Assembly: GCA_902826815.1 (NCBI GenBank)
Contig: CADEGF010000036.1
Coordinates: forward strand, 1-54,731
Length of the DNA stretch: 54,731 nucleotides
Source: an uncultured Mycobacteriaceae bacterium
GTDB taxonomy: Bacteria > Actinomycetota > Actinomycetes > Mycobacteriales > Mycobacteriaceae
Direction of reading: 5' to 3'
Numbering within the stretch: the first letter of the stretch is position 1; every line of letters starts with the position of its first letter. Position numbers and translations under genes: made by a program. The notes under the pieces are model-generated. The model was not told the DNA's origin and searched no databases. It was given only the letters and a program-made list of their open reading frames with translations. This document shows, piece after piece, positions 1 through 7,745 of this stretch.

Positions 1-1
1 T

Positions 2-487
2 CCTGAACAGGACAAACACATCCATTCCGAGCTCCAACCTTCGATAACGCCCGGGACCGGGAAGTCCCACACCCTGATCGGGCTGGGGATCGCTGCCATC
101 CACGCCGGGCACAAGGTCCGCTACTTCACCGCCGCCGACCTCGTCGAAACGCTCTACCGCGGCCTGGCCGACAACACCGTCGGCAAGATCATCGAATCCC
201 TACTGCGGGTCGACCTGATCATTCTCGACGAACTGGGCTTCGCCCCACTCGACGACACCGGAACACAACTGCTCTTCCGGTTGGTCTCCGGCGCCTACGA
301 ACGCCGATCCCTGGCCATCGGATCACACTGGCCCTTCCAAGAGTGGGGCCGATTCCTGCCCGAGCAGACCACCGCGGTCAGCATCCTCGACCGGCTCCTG
401 CACCACGCGACCGTCGTCATCACCGACGGCCAGTCCTACCGCATGAAGGACGCCCAACACCGAAAGGAGCACCCCCAACCAACCTAA
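2..487 (+). CDS. istB: IstB-like transposition helper ATPase, 5'-truncated
   Basis: AAA+ ATPase that assists the IstA transposase in target selection. The frame is open from base 2 to the stop at 485-487 (161 codons visible). It shows a Walker A core PGTGKSH, a Walker B LIILDELGF, the following APLDDTG and a C-terminal SILDRLLHHATVVITDGQSYR, all in IstB order. Full IstB proteins are about 250 residues, so the N-terminal DNA-binding part is missing. The residues just before PGTGKSH (SELQPSIT) do not look like the hydrophobic strand and GP normally found there, so this copy may be rearranged at about base 45 and not merely cut by the window edge. Confidence 0.8.
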   Translation, partial: PEQDKHIHSELQPSITPGTGKSHTLIGLGIAAIHAGHKVRYFTAADLVETLYRGLADNTVGKIIESLLRVDLIILDELGFAPLDDTGTQLLFRLVSGAYERRSLAIGSHWPFQEWGRFLPEQTTAVSILDRLLHHATVVITDGQSYRMKDAQHRKEHPQPT

Positions 488-504
488 GAATCACCGCGCG
501 GGGT

Positions 505-546
505 GGGTACTTTCATCTGGCCACCAGCGGGTACTTCTAGTTGGCC
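505..546 (+). repeat. Two IS21 terminal direct repeats
   Basis: Two imperfect 18-base units, 505-522 and 529-546, each starting GGGTACTT and ending TGGCC, are spaced 24 bases start to start inside the end of the element. IS21 relatives carry such multiple terminal repeats as transposase binding sites. Confidence 0.7.
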
Positions 547-713
547 ATTGACAACACCATCGGGTAGTGGGCCTCGCATGCGGCGTCCTGGCACGCCCAG
601 ATCGTGAGCGGTTCGACCCCGCCTCGCCAGAAATCTATTGAAACCTCGACCTCGTCGGCCAGCCCGCCGCAGAGCGGGCAGCCAGATGAGGAACCGTTGA
701 CCGAATGCAGCAC
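537..713 (-). pseudogene. Small Cys-rich (zinc-ribbon-like) protein truncated by the IS element
   Basis: A 58-codon frame starting at GTG 713, with a GGGGAGG ribosome site five bases upstream. The product has CPLCGG near residue 12 and CQDAAC near residue 41, a CxxC / CxxxxC pair that suggests a metal ribbon, around IDFWRGGVEPLTIWACQD. The last four residues (SMAN) and the stop codon come from the IS21 terminus, so the native C-terminus is lost. I do not recognise a named family. It may still be made as a shortened protein. A longer GTG start at 770 is possible but lacks a ribosome site. Confidence 0.5.
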
Positions 714-847
714 CGCGCCCTCCCCAGGTAAGCGAGAAGCCGTACGACGACAACCGGGTCGGCCCCTCACTAGGCGAGTTTGCCCCCGCCTGCGGTGCGG
801 CTAACCGAATCCGACCGAGATGTCAGACTTTCGTCGCTATTGAGACC

Positions 848-1504
848 TCAGCACGCTCCGGGGAAGTTCAGGTCGAAGGGATCAGGGATACAGGGTTTAT
901 TTTCGTCCGCCGGTGGCGCCGCGGCCTCCTCAGGCGGAGGAGCCTGCGCCTCAGTCGGCGCCGTGCCTGCGGGCGCCGGCTGCTCGGCTGCGACCGGCTC
1001 GGGTGCCGGAGCGGGTGCGGGTGCCGGCGCAGGTATTGGTCGGTCCTCAACCGGCGCACCGGGAATACACACAAGCTGGGTGGGCGAATCCCAAGCCTGC
1101 ATGTCGTGATTCTCGTACGTGAAGTTACCTGCGGGCCTGTTGTCGGGTGGTTGGACGGCACCGCTGAGAAGCAACGGTGGGTACTTGGATCCCCTGGTCA
1201 CGGTCAGATTGATCCAGTTGCCGCCCTTGTCGATGGTTCCGCTGACTCGGCCCTTCAGGCTGGTGCCGTTTTGGTAGAAGGTCTCCGCAGGAGCATCTAC
1301 CGTGATGCCGCGAGGGGCACTGAACTTCGTTTCGGCGTCCGTCTCTGGGTAATGAATGATCACTTCCCCGCCGCCGAACTGGTACCCCGCTGCTTCCCTG
1401 AAGCAGTCTGGCCCGGCTTGAGCAGGCGCGGGGGTGATCAGGAGGCCGGTCGTGAACGCGGCCGCCACTGCGACGCACGCTTTTTTGCCATACGAAGTAG
1501 ACAT
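848..1504 (-). CDS. Secreted protein with a Pro/Ala-rich C-terminal half
   Basis: A 218-residue protein with a Sec-type signal peptide: a KK charge pair, the core ACVAVAAAFTTGLLI and a probable Ala-x-Ala cleavage near PAPAQA (residue 30). The mature N-terminal half (to about 145) is a compact domain with paired cysteines (DCFREAAG early, LVCIPG late). The second half has an (AP) repeat run and ends with cysteines in NKPCIPDP and FPGAC. Such Pro/Ala-rich envelope proteins are common in mycobacteria and this one has no named domain I recognise. It lies head to tail with another secreted protein gene upstream (1553-2188); the two sequences are not obviously related. Function unknown. Confidence 0.75.
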   Translation of the reverse strand: MSTSYGKKACVAVAAAFTTGLLITPAPAQAGPDCFREAAGYQFGGGEVIIHYPETDAETKFSAPRGITVDAPAETFYQNGTSLKGRVSGTIDKGGNWINLTVTRGSKYPPLLLSGAVQPPDNRPAGNFTYENHDMQAWDSPTQLVCIPGAPVEDRPIPAPAPAPAPAPEPVAAEQPAPAGTAPTEAQAPPPEEAAAPPADENKPCIPDPFDLNFPGAC

Positions 1505-1552
1505 ACGCGGGACGTTAACAACAAATGAGCAGCCAAGATATCGGGTGATTCC

Positions 1553-2188
1553 CTAACTTTGGCCGGTACTGGCGTGCGGGTCTACCACTGTGAACGTGAC
1601 GCGCTTGACCACCGTCTCGCCCTGGGGCAGGCAGCTCGCGCCTTGATCGGCGGTGAACCCGTCGCAATGCGGAGCGGACAGATTCCACGAGACGTCGACG
1701 GTGTGGGTGCCGATCGGTAGCGGATCGATCGAGCCAAGGCCGACCGTGTTGATCGCCTGCTGACCCGGCGCCGACGGCAGCTGACCCGTCCAGATCTCGT
1801 TGTCGCCGGGGTACGACCGGTTGGCCTGATGCGCCGTTCCCGGGTCGACGGTGTATTCGATGCTCTTGAGCTTCTTTCGGAAATCGTCCACCGGGGTTGC
1901 GTAGTCGGTCGTGAAGCCGGGCGGCTTCTGTTCGAAACTCGACGCGACGATCCACGGGATCGAAACCGCCCAGTTGTCGCCGAACGGGATATGGGTGCAG
2001 TCGGAGGTGACGACCGACGCGGAGTAGCCGTACTGCTGATTCAACGTCTGACCGCTCGGCGCGACGCACGGCTCGGGAGCTGCCCATTTGGCGGCGGCGG
2101 GCGGGCTCATGACGACGGCCGCCGTCGAAAGGCCGACTGCTGAGATCAGCGCCGTCAAGGCAGCGCGACTACCGGCACGAAGGAACAC
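1553..2188 (-). CDS. Secreted protein of unknown function
   Basis: A 211-residue exported protein. The GTG start at 2188 is preferred over the upstream ATG at 2251 because GGGGGAGGA lies four bases before it and because the protein then begins directly with a signal peptide (FLRAGSRAALTALISAVGLSTAAVV, cleavage near PPAAA). The mature part holds four cysteines (EPCVAPS, SDCTHI, PHCDGF, ASCLPQ), likely two disulphides in the oxidising cell envelope, and no catalytic motif I can name. It is rich in beta-type segments such as HTVDVSWNL and KRVTFTVVD. Function unknown. Confidence 0.75.
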   Translation of the reverse strand: MFLRAGSRAALTALISAVGLSTAAVVMSPPAAAKWAAPEPCVAPSGQTLNQQYGYSASVVTSDCTHIPFGDNWAVSIPWIVASSFEQKPPGFTTDYATPVDDFRKKLKSIEYTVDPGTAHQANRSYPGDNEIWTGQLPSAPGQQAINTVGLGSIDPLPIGTHTVDVSWNLSAPHCDGFTADQGASCLPQGETVVKRVTFTVVDPHASTGQS

Positions 2189-2260
2189 TTCGTCCTCCCC
2201 CAAAAACCCCGACCCATATCCCGATGACTGGTGCAAGCAAACTATTGGCAAACTTCCAAG

Positions 2261-2855
2261 TCAACAACCGACCGCGTAATTGATTGCGTTTGCAAGCTCC
2301 TGAGGCTTGGTCACCATGACGATGTGCCCCGCGGACAGCGAGCGGTGGTCGACCTCGCTTCCGACGTTGGCGATCATCTGCTCGGCGAGCTCGGGCGGCG
2401 CTCCGACGTCGTCGGTCATGCTGACATACGTCGCCTGCGTGCCATCGGGATGACCGCTCAGCCGCGCATTCCACAACAGCGGCGACTCGGGCACGAACTG
2501 GCGCCACGTGTCTGTCCACTGCGCATCGGCCATGTCGTTGGCGAAGAACAGCGTTGCGCGCTCCTCGGTGGCCATCTGGGGCTGCGTGGTCGGCAGCTCT
2601 CGGCCGAAGATCACCTCCGCGGCACCTTGACCCGCCGCAGGAATCAGTGCTCCGACGTAGACCAGCCCGACAATCCGGTCGGGATACCGTGCCGCCGCTT
2701 CGCTGATCACGACCCCACCGAGCGAATGCCCGACGAGGACCACGCGGTCGAAGGTCCACAGCCGCCGCGGGGGCAGTCAGGTGGGCGAGCACCGGATTCC
2801 AGCACACCGCTGATAGATTCGAGCCGTGAACCAGCAGGACGCCGTCGACGGTCAC
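2261..2855 (-). pseudogene. Alpha/beta hydrolase, broken by deletion plus frameshift
   Basis: Two fragments in different frames make one hydrolase. The N-terminal part from GTG 2855 reads VDGVLLVHGSNLSAVCWNPV..TAPAAAVDL, the first strands and oxyanion loop (HGS). At about 2748 the frame changes and the rest reads FDRVVLVGHSLGGVVISEAAARYPDRIVGLVYVGA and runs to the stop at 2261, including the nucleophile elbow GHSLGG and a late catalytic-type His (SAGHIVM). Related esterases have about 30 more residues between AVDL and the GHSLGG strand; these are absent, so a deletion as well as a frame change occurred. A 160-residue ORF from ATG 2743 could start just before the nucleophile but would lack the first strands of the fold. 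Confidence 0.75.
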
Positions 2856-2874
2856 ACCGCCGACCTGTCCACTC

Positions 2875-3651
2875 TTACCGCTTCACGCGGACTTTGTATG
2901 TCGCAGGCCATGATTCGCGGGTCTCGTCGCCCGACAGCGGGATCCCCTTGCTCCCGATCCGGATGTCGTAGGCCTCCTTGGTCTTTCCGACCTCACGGTT
3001 AACGGCTTCGGTGGCGGCGTAGATCAACTGGTCGATCTCCGCTTCGGCGAACGTGACGAACGACGTCTTGCGTTCCTCATCGTCGCTGGGGCCCATCTTC
3101 TCGGGCAGCACCCGCGAGGCCAGCACGGCCAGACCGAGCAGTGCGAACGGGATGACCCAGTAGCAGACGAACGACAGCGGCGTCTTGGTGTCAAGGATCG
3201 TGGCGTCTCCGTAGACGATCGGCGGGATCGCCGATGACACCGTCATACCGGCGAACGCCCCGATCCAGATCCAGGTGAGCAGCTTGGTGATCCGGTCGAA
3301 CGTCTCGCTTTCGATCACTTCTTCGGGCTGATCGACTTCGGCGAACTCGCGCACGAACGGCCGGCCGATCAGCATCCCGCTCAGCGCGACCAGGAAGATG
3401 CCCGCATTGCTCAGCGGTTGCATCCACCGCTCCATGAACGACTGGCTCAGCGTGAACGTCAGGATCGCCAGCACGACAAAGGTTCCGATAGCACCGATTT
3501 CGAGCGAGCGACCCGGCGTCCGCTTGACGCGTCCGATCACGAACGACGCCACGGCCACCGCGAGGGCCACCAACACCGCGGCCTCGAAGGGAACGTTGCC
3601 GACGAGTACCCAATAGACGATCCACGGCGCGAAGCCCACCAGAATGCTCAC
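2875..3651 (-). CDS. Multi-pass membrane protein of unknown function
   Basis: A 258-residue protein starting at ATG 3651. Hydrophobic stretches suggest six or seven helices: ILVGFAPWIVYWVLVG, AAVLVALAVAVASFVIG, IGAIGTFVVLAILTFTL, AGIFLVALSGMLIG, LLTWIWIGAFAGMTVSSAI and FVCYWVIPFALLGLAVLA. A soluble tail of about 75 charged residues follows (EKMGPSDDEERK to the end) and is probably cytoplasmic. The first helices resemble the small inner-membrane proteins often annotated as intracellular septation-like or DUF3159-type, but I cannot assign a family. It lies 19 bases from the hydrolase pseudogene on the same strand. Confidence 0.75.
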   Translation of the reverse strand: MSILVGFAPWIVYWVLVGNVPFEAAVLVALAVAVASFVIGRVKRTPGRSLEIGAIGTFVVLAILTFTLSQSFMERWMQPLSNAGIFLVALSGMLIGRPFVREFAEVDQPEEVIESETFDRITKLLTWIWIGAFAGMTVSSAIPPIVYGDATILDTKTPLSFVCYWVIPFALLGLAVLASRVLPEKMGPSDDEERKTSFVTFAEAEIDQLIYAATEAVNREVGKTKEAYDIRIGSKGIPLSGDETRESWPATYKVRVKR

Positions 3652-3710
3652 GATGGGTCAGTCTATGTAGTCGCTCCCGCGAACACGACAGCCCGCACTA
3701 AATTTGTAAC

Positions 3711-4103
3711 GTGACCGATCGCCGCAATGTGTCGTCCGGGTCGGAGTTCGAAGCCGCGGTCGGCTACTCGCGCGCGGTACGCATCGGACCGCACGTCGTC
3801 GTCTCCGGCACCACCGCCCAAGGCGACACCATCACCGAACAGGCACGCGGGGCGTTACGTCGGATAGAGACCGCGCTCACCGCAGCAGGCGCCTCGTTGG
3901 CCGACGTGGTGCGAACCCGGATGTTCGTCACCGACATCTCGCGCTGGCGCGAACTGGGGGCGGTGCACGCCGAGGTGTTCGGCGAGATCCGTCCGGTGAC
4001 GACGATGGTCGAGGTCTCCGCGCTGATCTCCCAAGATCTGATGGTGGAGATCGAGGTCGACGCCTACGTCAGCGGTGAGAACGAGCCATCCGGTTCCGGC
4101 TGA
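3711..4103 (+). CDS. RidA/YjgF/UK114-family protein
   Basis: A 130-residue member of the RidA family, small trimeric proteins that hydrolyse reactive enamines/imines or act in aromatic breakdown. It begins at GTG 3711. Family features are GYSRAVRIGPHVVVSGTTA near residues 18-36, the Arg of VRTRMFVTDISRW that contacts the substrate carboxylate in active members, and RPVTTMVEVSALISQDLMVEIEVDA at the end. The length matches the family. The 3' end overlaps the convergent DUF952 gene by 40 bases. The true substrate cannot be read from the sequence. Confidence 0.9.
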   Translation: MTDRRNVSSGSEFEAAVGYSRAVRIGPHVVVSGTTAQGDTITEQARGALRRIETALTAAGASLADVVRTRMFVTDISRWRELGAVHAEVFGEIRPVTTMVEVSALISQDLMVEIEVDAYVSGENEPSGSG

Positions 4104-4402
4104 TACGGCGTGACGCTCGTCACAGCCGCCACTGGCAGCGGACCGTAGAGGTGCGGGAAGAGCATCGACTCCGGATCGGACGGAACCCCGGGCTCCCAGC
4201 GGACGGGTGCCGTCAGCCGGTCAGGGTCGACATGGAGCAGGAGTAGATCCTTCCGGCCGGCATAGAGCCGGTTGGCGGGCAGATGTACCTGCTCAGGCGC
4301 AGAAAGATGGACGAATCCGACGGCTTCGAGCGAGCCGGGGCGGTGCTCGCCGAGACCCTCGGCGACCCGCCACTCGTCGGCGGCACAGATGTGCGTGAGC
4401 AT
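4064..4402 (-). CDS. DUF952 family protein
   Basis: A 112-residue protein starting MLTHICAADEWRVAEG at ATG 4402, with the DUF952 pattern: HIC..DEW at the start, FVHLSAPEQVHLPANRLY in the middle and LHVDPDRL..VRWEPG followed by FPHLYGPLPVAAV. DUF952 proteins are uncharacterised small intracellular proteins. A much longer frame extends upstream to 5107 but crosses the DUF7455 and YihY-type genes and shows no homology, so the short start is used even though its GGGGAG sits unusually close to the ATG. It converges with ridA with overlapping 3' ends. Confidence 0.8.
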   Translation of the reverse strand: MLTHICAADEWRVAEGLGEHRPGSLEAVGFVHLSAPEQVHLPANRLYAGRKDLLLLHVDPDRLTAPVRWEPGVPSDPESMLFPHLYGPLPVAAVTSVTPYQPEPDGSFSPLT

Positions 4403-4558
4403 CTCCCCACGATGCCCTGCCCGCAACTTCGCTGAGCGTGAAAAACGACACACCCGCATACGGCCGGGGAACAACGCCGAAAGCTCAAGCGTCTGAGAGA
4501 GTGGACTTGCGTAAAACCGGGTATGAACCGGTCGCATACGAGCAGAGACGGAGGAGCC

Positions 4559-4759
4559 ATGAACGCAACTCTGACCAGCCCCGAAATGACCCGGGCTGAT
4601 CGCTGCGACCGCTGCGGCGCCGCTGCTCGCGTACGGGCAAAGCTGCCGTCGGGCGCCGAGCTGTTGTTCTGCCAGCACCACGCCAACGAGCACGAGGCCA
4701 AGCTGATCGAGCTGGCCGCGGTGATCGAGGCCAACCCGGCTGACCCCGTCGACGCCTGA
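4559..4759 (+). CDS. DUF7455-type small zinc-ribbon protein
   Basis: A 66-residue protein starting MNATLTSPEMTRADRCDRCG at ATG 4559, with GACGGAGGAG as a strong ribosome site. CDRCG (residues 17-20) and a later FCQHHANEHE supply Cys/His metal ligands, so it is probably a single zinc ribbon. The family is widespread in actinobacteria beside sigma factor genes and has no known function. An ATG 36 bases upstream is in frame but lacks a ribosome site. Confidence 0.8.
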   Translation: MNATLTSPEMTRADRCDRCGAAARVRAKLPSGAELLFCQHHANEHEAKLIELAAVIEANPADPVDA

Positions 4760-4816
4760 CTCGTCGGCCGTCCCGGTTGGGCAGGCCAGTACTCCGTCAG
4801 GAATGCTGGCTAGGTC

Positions 4817-5818
4817 ATGACTGACCAGCTCCCCCTGAGGCCGTCCAAGCATCACATTTGGCACATCACCAAACGGACGCTGTCGAAGAGCTGGGACGAC
4901 TCGATCTTCGCGGAATCCGCGCAGGCCGCCTTCTGGTGCGCATTGTCGTTGCCACCGTTGCTTCTTGGCATGCTCGGCAGCCTCGCTTACATTGCGCCGC
5001 TGTTCGGCCCCGAGACACTTCCGGTGATCGAGGAACAGTTGATCAACACGGCCAGCCACTTCTTCTCTCAGAACGTGGTGACCGAGATCATCGAGCCGAC
5101 CGTCCACGACATCGTCAGGGGCGCTCGCGGCGAAGTGGTGTCGATCGGGTTCGTCATCTCACTGTGGGCGGGTTCGTCAGCAGTCTCGGCGTTCGTCGAC
5201 TCCATCACCGAGGCACACGACCAGACCCCGCTGAGACATCCTGTGCGACAGCGCTTCTTCGCGCTCGGCCTGTACGTCGTGATGCTGGTGATGGCGATCG
5301 CGACCGCACCGCTCGTCGCGCTCGGCCCGCTGAAGATCGGTGAGCACATCCCCGAAAGCTGGGACAACGTTCTGCGCTACGGCTATTACCCGGCGCTCAT
5401 TCTCGCCCTGGTGGTGTCGGTGACCTTCCTCTATCGGGTGTCCCTGCCCAAACCACTGCCGTCGCATCGGCTGGTTCTCGGTGCGGTGCTGGCCACCGCC
5501 GTCTTCCTGATCACCACGGTCGGGCTGCGGATCTACCTGACCTACATCACCAGTACGGGGTACACGTACGGCGCGCTGGCCACGCCGATCGCCTTCCTGC
5601 TTTTCGCCTTCTTCCTTGGCTTCGCGATCATGATCGGGGCCGAACTGAATGCGGCCATCCAGGAGGAGTGGCCCGCGGGCGCCACCCACGCCAAGCGGTT
5701 CAGGTGGTGGCTCGAGGAGAAGGCAGCCGAGTCGATCGAGTCGTTGAACGGCAATTCGGGGCCGGAGGCACAACCCTCCACGGCCACGGCGCCGAAGGGT
5801 GACGCCGCTACTTCTTGA
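4817..5818 (+). CDS. YihY/BrkB-family membrane protein
   Basis: A 333-residue inner-membrane protein of the YihY/virulence factor BrkB family. Hydrophobic segments include FWCALSLPPLLLGMLGSLAYIAPLF, VSIGFVISLWAGSSAVSAFVDSITEAHD (family signature region), FALGLYVVMLVMAIATAPLVALGP, YYPALILALVVSVTFLYRV, LVLGAVLATAVFLITTVGLRIYLTYI and ATPIAFLLFAFFLGFAIMIGAELNA. The last one, with GAELNAA, is characteristic. The tail is charged and Ala/Pro-rich. The transported substrate, if any, is not known. Its stop overlaps the 3' end of the convergent DUF3039 gene by 11 bases. Confidence 0.88.
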   Translation: MTDQLPLRPSKHHIWHITKRTLSKSWDDSIFAESAQAAFWCALSLPPLLLGMLGSLAYIAPLFGPETLPVIEEQLINTASHFFSQNVVTEIIEPTVHDIVRGARGEVVSIGFVISLWAGSSAVSAFVDSITEAHDQTPLRHPVRQRFFALGLYVVMLVMAIATAPLVALGPLKIGEHIPESWDNVLRYGYYPALILALVVSVTFLYRVSLPKPLPSHRLVLGAVLATAVFLITTVGLRIYLTYITSTGYTYGALATPIAFLLFAFFLGFAIMIGAELNAAIQEEWPAGATHAKRFRWWLEEKAAESIESLNGNSGPEAQPSTATAPKGDAATS

Positions 5819-6044
5819 GCTGCTTGTAGATCCGCTTGCAGTCCGGGCACACCGGCGAGCCGGGCTTGGCTGCCTTGGTCACCGGAAACACCTCGCCGCA
5901 CAACGCGACCACGTGCGTACCCATGACGGCGCTCTCGGCGATCTTGTCCTTCTTGACGTAATGGAAGAACTTCGGCCTGTCGCTGTCAGTCCCGTCGTCG
6001 ACCTGTTCGTCGGTGTCGGTGCGCTCGATGGTCTGGGTTTCCAT
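5808..6044 (-). CDS. DUF3039 family protein
   Basis: A 78-residue protein, start ATG 6044 (METQTIERTDTDEQVDD), reading KFFHYVKKDKIAESAVMGTHVVALCGEVFPV..KPGSPVCPDCKRIYKQL. The conserved Cys of ALCGE with CPDC forms a likely metal site, typical of DUF3039. Function unknown; the family is conserved in actinobacteria. The longer start at 6095 adds residues unlike the family and is not preferred. The ribosome site is weak. Confidence 0.8.
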   Translation of the reverse strand: METQTIERTDTDEQVDDGTDSDRPKFFHYVKKDKIAESAVMGTHVVALCGEVFPVTKAAKPGSPVCPDCKRIYKQLKK

Positions 6045-6120
6045 GGACCCATTGTGCCTGGCAACACATCGGTAAGAAACCGATCGGTTCGTCATGGCTC
6101 AGGTGTGAAACAGTGGAGAT

Positions 6121-6519
6121 ATGAAACACGGCCCAGAGCTGGGTTTCGACGACGACGGACGTCCCGTCCTCATCACCGCCGCCGCACCCGCATACGAGCA
6201 GCAGCACCGCGAACGGGTACGCAAGTACCTGACGATCATGTCGTTCCGCATCCCGGCGCTGATCCTTGCCGCGGTCGCCTACGGCATATGGGAGAACGGC
6301 CTGGTTTCGCTGGCGATCATCGTCGCGTCGATTCCGCTGCCGTGGATCGCGGTGCTGATCGCCAACGACCGACCGCCCCGGCGTGCAGAGGAACCCCGGC
6401 GGTACGCGGCGCGCCGCATCCCGCTCTTTCCGACCGCCGCCCGGCCCGCGCTGGAGCAGCGACCGCCGCAGGCACCGCAATCCGACGGTGGCGATCGGAC
6501 GGACGACGCTCCTTCCTGA
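6121..6519 (+). CDS. DUF3099 family membrane protein
   Basis: A 132-residue protein of the DUF3099 family. Residues 1-35 are soluble (GFDDDGRPVLITAAAPAYEQQHRERVRKYL), followed by two helices, IMSFRIPALILAAVAYGIW and GLVSLAIIVASIPLPWIAVLIAN. The Pro/Arg-rich tail after NDRPPRR is probably cytoplasmic. The family sits beside sigB in mycobacteria; function is unknown. Here it lies 147 bases upstream of sigB on the same strand and the ECF-type promoter falls between them. Confidence 0.8.
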   Translation: MKHGPELGFDDDGRPVLITAAAPAYEQQHRERVRKYLTIMSFRIPALILAAVAYGIWENGLVSLAIIVASIPLPWIAVLIANDRPPRRAEEPRRYAARRIPLFPTAARPALEQRPPQAPQSDGGDRTDDAPS

Positions 6520-6603
6520 GCGGCTTCTAGCCGTATTCTCAGACGATTCTCAGTCCATCGGGGCAAAAGCGCAGATCAACACGTGTGAAGCGGGCGGTTC
6601 GTG

Positions 6604-6629
6604 GGAACTCTTCGTAGCAATAAGACGTT
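6604..6629 (+). promoter_or_regulatory. ECF-sigma (SigE/SigH-type) promoter of sigB
   Basis: GGAAC at 6604-6608 and CGTT at 6626-6629, separated by 17 bases, match the stress-sigma consensus GGAAC-N16/17-CGTT. The position, about 40 bases before the sigB start, matches the known mycobacterial arrangement in which SigE and SigH drive sigB. Confidence 0.75.
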
Positions 6630-6666
6630 GTAGTTGTTGACAGTTCGAGCCGAGCAGGAGGCCCCG

Positions 6667-7626
6667 ATGGCAAATGCCACATTAAGCCGCATTGACCACG
6701 ATCTGGATGCCCAAAGTCCAGCCGCTGATCTGGTGCGCGTGTACCTGAACGGCATCGGCAAGACCGCTTTGCTGAACGCCGCCGATGAGGTCGAGTTGGC
6801 GAAGCGCATCGAGGCGGGTCTTTACGCGCAGCATCTGCTGGCGACCCGTAAACGCCTCGGCGAGAACCGCAAACGTGATCTCGCCGTCATCGTGCGCGAC
6901 GGCCAGGCGGCCCGCAGTCACCTGCTGGAGGCCAACCTGCGCCTCGTCGTCTCGCTGGCGAAGCGCTACACCGGCCGCGGCATGCCGTTGCTCGACCTGA
7001 TCCAGGAAGGCAACCTCGGCCTGATCCGCGCGATGGAGAAGTTCGACTACGCCAAGGGTTTCAAGTTCTCCACCTACGCCACGTGGTGGATCCGTCAGGC
7101 GATCACCCGCGGCATGGCCGACCAGAGCCGCACCATCCGACTGCCCGTGCACCTCGTCGAGCAGGTCAACAAGCTGGCCCGGATCAAGCGCGAGATGCAC
7201 CAGAACCTGGGCCGCGACGCCACCGACGAGGAATTGGCCGAGGAGTCGGGCATCCCCGCCGAGAAGATCGCTGACCTGCTCTCGCACAGCCGCGACCCGG
7301 TGAGCCTGGACATGCCGGTCGGTAGCGACGAGGAAGCCCCGCTCGGCGACTTCATCGAGGACGCCGAGGCGATGTCGGCCGAGAATGCCGTGATCTCCGA
7401 GCTGCTTCATACCGACATCCGCCACGTGCTTGCCACGCTCGACGAGCGGGAGCAGCAGGTGATCCGGCTGCGGTTCGGCCTCGACGACGGCCAGCCCCGC
7501 ACGCTCGACCAGATCGGCAAGCTCTTCGGATTGTCCCGGGAGCGTGTCCGCCAGATCGAGCGCGAGGTGATGGCGAAACTGCGTAACGGCGAACGCGCCG
7601 ACCGCTTGCGCTCCTACGCGAGCTAG
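6667..7626 (+). CDS. sigB: Primary-like sigma factor SigB
   Basis: Non-essential group 2 sigma factor that directs RNA polymerase in stationary phase and stress. The start ATG 6667 follows AGCAGGAGG; the product is 319 residues. Region 1.2 reads [20 protein letters not shown], region 2 [49 protein letters not shown] then [14 protein letters not shown], and region 4 ends with [27 protein letters not shown]. It is nearly colinear with M. tuberculosis SigB. It is preceded by a stress-sigma promoter and followed by a strong terminator, so it forms its own unit. Confidence 0.97.
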   Translation: MANATLSRIDHDLDAQSPAADLVRVYLNGIGKTALLNAADEVELAKRIEAGLYAQHLLATRKRLGENRKRDLAVIVRDGQAARSHLLEANLRLVVSLAKRYTGRGMPLLDLIQEGNLGLIRAMEKFDYAKGFKFSTYATWWIRQAITRGMADQSRTIRLPVHLVEQVNKLARIKREMHQNLGRDATDEELAEESGIPAEKIADLLSHSRDPVSLDMPVGSDEEAPLGDFIEDAEAMSAENAVISELLHTDIRHVLATLDEREQQVIRLRFGLDDGQPRTLDQIGKLFGLSRERVRQIEREVMAKLRNGERADRLRSYAS

Positions 7627-7639
7627 CGACCCCTCCAAG

Positions 7640-7671
7640 AAGGCCCGCCGGTGAAAGCCGGCGGGCCTTTT
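7640..7671 (+). terminator. Rho-independent terminator of sigB
   Basis: A perfect 12-base-pair stem (7640-7651 with 7658-7669, AAGGCCCGCCGG and its complement) with a six-base loop, ending in TTTT. It lies 14 bases after the sigB stop. Confidence 0.85.
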
Positions 7672-7717
7672 GCCACACGCGCACGACGGAGAACACCTAT
7701 TCGCGCAGCTAGGCCGG

Positions 7718-7723
7718 TAGACT
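7718..7723 (+). promoter_or_regulatory. Possible -10 element of ideR
   Basis: TAGACT, matching the SigA-type TANNNT hexamer, lies 23 bases before the ideR start. No clear -35 element is seen, which is usual for mycobacterial housekeeping promoters. Confidence 0.4.
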
Positions 7724-7745
7724 CTGGGGCGACGAAGGGTTGCCC

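Larger units (their letters stand above)
1..553 (+). mobile_element. Partial IS21-family insertion sequence (istB end and right terminus)
   Basis: This is the right-hand part of an IS21-family element; the rest lies outside the window or is lost. It holds the C-terminal part of the IstB helper ATPase and the element's end. Read on the minus strand the end begins TGTCAATGGCC at 553, the usual IS21-type terminus (5'-TG), followed by two copies of a GGTAC..GGCC terminal repeat. The neighbouring minus-strand ORF runs into the element and uses its bases for its last codons and stop, which fixes the boundary at about 553/554. No IstA is visible. Confidence 0.8.

Noticed and set aside
848-2188. The two adjacent secreted proteins as a tandem duplication
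   Set aside because: Apart from signal peptides and scattered Cys I see no shared sequence.
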